This document shows positions 61,632 to 64,000 of a stretch of 64,000 bases of DNA, piece by piece (position 1 is the stretch's first letter; each line of letters opens with the position of its first letter). Position numbers and translations under genes: made by a program. Source of the stretch: CALGLS01 sp965222105 (lineage in GTDB: Bacteria > Bacteroidota > Bacteroidia > Chitinophagales > Saprospiraceae); assembly GCA_965222105.1 (NCBI GenBank), contig CBDCTQ010000059.1:94071-158070 (forward strand), in the 5' to 3' direction. Below the pieces are notes generated by a model. That model made no database searches. It was not told the origin of the DNA and was given only the letters and a program-made list of their open reading frames with translations.

Positions 61632-64000
61632 ATGTCAAACTCAACCAATCCGGTAAAAAAGCTGCCTGAATACCGGGGTAAAAAGAAGGGAACCGATTTA
61701 TCCAATTATGTATTCGGTAAGGTACAGCCACAAGCCACCGCACTCGAGGAAGCAGTGTTGGGAGCCATCATGCTCGACAAAGATGCCCTACCCATCGTGC
61801 TCGACATCATCACTGCCGAGAGCTTCTACTCCGATGCTCACCAATTGATATACCGGGCGATGATGCGCCTGTTTGAGAAGACACAACCCGTCGACCTGCT
61901 CACCGTCACTGAAGAGCTGAAAAAATCAGGCGACCTCGACAAATCCGGTGGCGCCTACTACCTCGTTGAACTGACCAACCGCGTGGCCTCTGCCGCCAAT
62001 ATCGAATACCACGCCCGCATCATTTCTCAAAAACACATTCAGCGCGAACTCATCCGCGTTTCCACGAAAGTGATCCGCGACGCCTATGAAGATACCACCG
62101 ACGTGTTCAATTTGTTGGACGAAGCCGAACAGGGCCTGTTCAACATCACCCAACAGAACCTCAGCCGTAGCTACGAAAGTATGGGCACCCTCACCAGCCG
62201 CACCCTCAAACAACTCGAAGAACTAGCCAAAAAGAAAGAAGGGCTCACCGGCGTTCCAACCGGTTTCACTGACCTGGACCGGTTGACGTCGGGGTGGCAG
62301 TCGTCTGACCTTATTATTGTAGCGGCTCGGCCAGGAATGGGGAAATGCCTGGGTAAAGGAACTAAAGTTCTGATGTATGATGGAAATCTAAAAAAAGTCG
62401 AGGATGTGCTGGTAGGTGATTTGCTAATGGGCAACGATTCTACTCCACGTAAAGTTTTGTCTCTGGCCAGGGGCAGAGAAAGAATGTACTGGATACGGCA
62501 AAATAAAGGAATTGATTATCGGGTAAATGAATGCCACATATTATCCCTCAAACGTAGTCGGACGGAGGGTCCGCACCAAAATGGAGATGTTTTGAATATC
62601 TCTGTAAAAGACTATTTGTCGAAAACAACCAAATTCAAATCCAACTACAAAGGGTATAAAACGGCTGTTGAATTTGAGGAACAAGAACTTCCACTTCCCC
62701 CTTACTTCCTTGGGTTGTGGCTGGGGGACGGATCGGCAAGTAAGAGCGAAATATCTAATACGGACGAGGAAGTAGTTGGCTATCTGGAATCGTACGCCGA
62801 GGAGTTGGGGTGGACACTGAAACGCTACCATACTCGTCCTGAAAAATGTCCGCAATACTGTATTTCCGGAGGATATACCGGTAATAAAGGGTTTTCTATC
62901 AAACGGGAATTACGCCATATCGGTGTGTTGAACAACAAACATATCCCACATCGCTATCTTATCAATTCTACTATCAACAGACTTGAACTTCTTGCGGGAT
63001 TGATCGATTCAGATGGGCATTACCTCGTCCAATCCAATGGATATGAAATAACTCAAAAAAATAAAAAACTGGCTTCCGATATTAAGTTTTTGTGTGACTC
63101 TCTGGGATTTCGAACCTCGCTTACCCCAAAGAAAGCAACCATCGCTTCTATTGACTATGAGACAACGGTCTATCGGGTGAGGATATATGGAAATATAGAT
63201 CAAGTACCCGTAAAGATCAAAAGAAAAATAGCCAATCCATGGAAAAGCCCGGTAAATTGGCAAGTTACCGGAATCGATATTGAATATGACAAAGTAGATG
63301 ATTATTATGGCTTCGAAATAGATGGTAACAAGCTCTTCCTTCTGGAAGATATGACAGTCACCCACAACACTTCCTTCACCTTGGCCCTGGCCCGCAACGC
63401 CGCCGTCGACTTCGACAAGCCCGTCGCCCTCTTCTCCCTGGAAATGTCGAACGTCCAACTCGTACAACGACTCATTTCCATGGAAGCCGAAATATCGGGA
63501 AGCAAACTCCGCACCGGCCAACTGGAAGACTACGAATGGCAGCAGCTCCAAAGTGTGATCGAAAAAATGAGTGAAGTGCCCATTTACATCGACGACACGC
63601 CGGGCATCAACATTTTTGAGTTGCGGGCCAAATGTCGACGCATGAAAATGCAACACGACATCCAGATGATCGTCATCGACTATCTCCAACTGATGAGCGG
63701 CGGCCCCGACAGCAGTCGCGGTAACCGCGAACAAGAGATCAGCGCCATCTCCCGCTCTCTCAAGAGTCTGGCCAAAGAGCTGAATGTACCTGTAATTGCC
63801 TTGTCGCAGCTGAGTCGGGCAGTGGAGACGCGTGGGGGGAGCAAACGGCCTATGCTGTCGGATTTGCGGGAATGTATTACCGGAGATACCCTGATTTATA
63901 TGGCGGATAGCGGTGCTTATCAACGTGTGGACGAATTGGTTGGCCAAAATGGGTTTCATGTACTGGCATTAGACGATCAACTAAAATTGCAGAAGGCCGA
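61632..64000 (+). CDS. dnaB: Replicative DNA helicase DnaB with inteins; 3' end beyond the window
   Basis: The frame is open from the ATG at 61632 through the right edge. Extein 1 (238 aa) carries the DnaB N-terminal domain (QPQATALEEAVLGAIMLDKDALPIVLDIITAESFYSDAHQLIYRAM) and ends at Walker A ARPGMGK. A 341-residue intein follows (62346-63368). Extein 2 (63369-63872) continues with TSFTLALARNAAVDFDKPVALFSLEMS, Walker B IVIDYLQLM and SQLSRAVETRGG...LSDLRE. A second intein begins at 63873 and is cut by the window edge. The spliced protein would be the normal replicative helicase. Extein DNA is clearly richer in GC than the intein. Confidence 0.95.
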   Translation, partial: MSNSTNPVKKLPEYRGKKKGTDLSNYVFGKVQPQATALEEAVLGAIMLDKDALPIVLDIITAESFYSDAHQLIYRAMMRLFEKTQPVDLLTVTEELKKSGDLDKSGGAYYLVELTNRVASAANIEYHARIISQKHIQRELIRVSTKVIRDAYEDTTDVFNLLDEAEQGLFNITQQNLSRSYESMGTLTSRTLKQLEELAKKKEGLTGVPTGFTDLDRLTSGWQSSDLIIVAARPGMGKCLGKGTKVLMYDGNLKKVEDVLVGDLLMGNDSTPRKVLSLARGRERMYWIRQNKGIDYRVNECHILSLKRSRTEGPHQNGDVLNISVKDYLSKTTKFKSNYKGYKTAVEFEEQELPLPPYFLGLWLGDGSASKSEISNTDEEVVGYLESYAEELGWTLKRYHTRPEKCPQYCISGGYTGNKGFSIKRELRHIGVLNNKHIPHRYLINSTINRLELLAGLIDSDGHYLVQSNGYEITQKNKKLASDIKFLCDSLGFRTSLTPKKATIASIDYETTVYRVRIYGNIDQVPVKIKRKIANPWKSPVNWQVTGIDIEYDKVDDYYGFEIDGNKLFLLEDMTVTHNTSFTLALARNAAVDFDKPVALFSLEMSNVQLVQRLISMEAEISGSKLRTGQLEDYEWQQLQSVIEKMSEVPIYIDDTPGINIFELRAKCRRMKMQHDIQMIVIDYLQLMSGGPDSSRGNREQEISAISRSLKSLAKELNVPVIALSQLSRAVETRGGSKRPMLSDLRECITGDTLIYMADSGAYQRVDELVGQNGFHVLALDDQLKLQKA
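62346..63368 (+). mobile_element. Intein 1 in DnaB (Walker A site), with LAGLIDADG-type homing endonuclease
   Basis: It begins with Cys right after GMGK and ends VTHN before the extein Thr, so the splicing ends are C...HN|T. Block A is CLGKGTKVLMYDG, block B has RVNECHILSL, and the end region has YGFEIDGNKLFLLEDMTVTHN. The homing-endonuclease motifs LGLWLGDGS and LAGLIDSDG retain both acidic residues, so the endonuclease looks intact. The position is the common DnaB-a insertion site. Confidence 0.92.
63873..64000 (+). mobile_element. Intein 2 in DnaB, N-terminal splicing region (truncated by the window)
   Basis: After SDLRE the frame continues CITGDTLIYMADSG, a typical intein block A with Cys1 and GDT. 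The equivalent DnaB position normally reads SDLRESG, a known intein site. The rest lies beyond 64000. Confidence 0.85.

Noticed and set aside
63009..63959. 316-residue minus-strand open frame
   Set aside because: It is opposite the dnaB extein and intein, both recognisable. No motif in the shadow frame.

Overview
The window is chromosomal DNA of a member of the Bacteroidota. Four proteins carry C-terminal FPNP/YPNP-type signals of the type IX secretion system (T9SS). There are DUF5916, DUF4249 and PorE-like proteins and an ECF sigma/FecR/TonB-receptor locus. Several intergenic regions carry the phylum's TTTG / TAnnTTTG promoter, and Shine-Dalgarno sites are generally absent. A Saprospiria/Lewinella-like origin is only a guess. 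No rRNA, tRNA or CRISPR was seen.

Layout. 0-5.6 kb: end of a membrane protein, a DUF5916 protein, a GtrA/small-protein cluster, a CcbP-like protein and a Rieske oxygenase. 5.6-15.2 kb: two large T9SS cargo proteins in AT-rich DNA, the first preceded by a C13 tract, then a CotH/lamin-tail protein, a PlsC-like acyltransferase and a T9SS-sorted Reeler-like protein. 15.4-25.3 kb: housekeeping genes (ligA, a TlpA-like thioredoxin, folA, and the rod-shape genes mreB-mreC-mreD-PBP2) and an M16 protein without its zinc motif. 26.4-36.4 kb: an unusual set with a FemAB/GNAT-like transferase, an adenylation-GNAT fusion broken at a T9 tract, a stand-alone acyl carrier protein coupled to another GNAT-like protein, a T9SS-sorted beta-propeller, a polysaccharide deacetylase and an O-methyltransferase. 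36.4-42.4 kb: a PD-(D/E)XK protein with a repeat-built coiled coil, rlmN, a lipoprotein, an RlaP-like nucleotidyltransferase, an inositol-phosphatase family enzyme and a MacB-like permease. 42.4-49.8 kb: an octamer VNTR, then ECF sigma - FecR - TonB-dependent transducer - DUF4249 lipoprotein, a palindrome-rich spacer and a lipoprotein. 49.9-54.8 kb: remnants of a HipA-type toxin system, a lipid kinase, two dispersed repeats and a NatAB-like ABC exporter. 54.8-60.9 kb: a PorE-like OmpA protein and a group of unknown envelope genes. 61.6 kb to the end: dnaB, interrupted by a complete 341-residue intein at Walker A and by the start of a second intein.

Functional themes are envelope biogenesis and surface display (T9SS cargo, PorE-like protein, rod complex, TonB signalling) and genome plasticity. 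Plasticity shows as homopolymer tracts at gene starts or inside genes, palindromic elements, a VNTR element present at two loci, decayed toxin genes, AT-rich islands and inteins. The most promising candidate for an undescribed pathway is the adenylation/carrier-protein/GNAT set at 26.4-32.7 kb, whose key enzyme is currently out of frame by one T.
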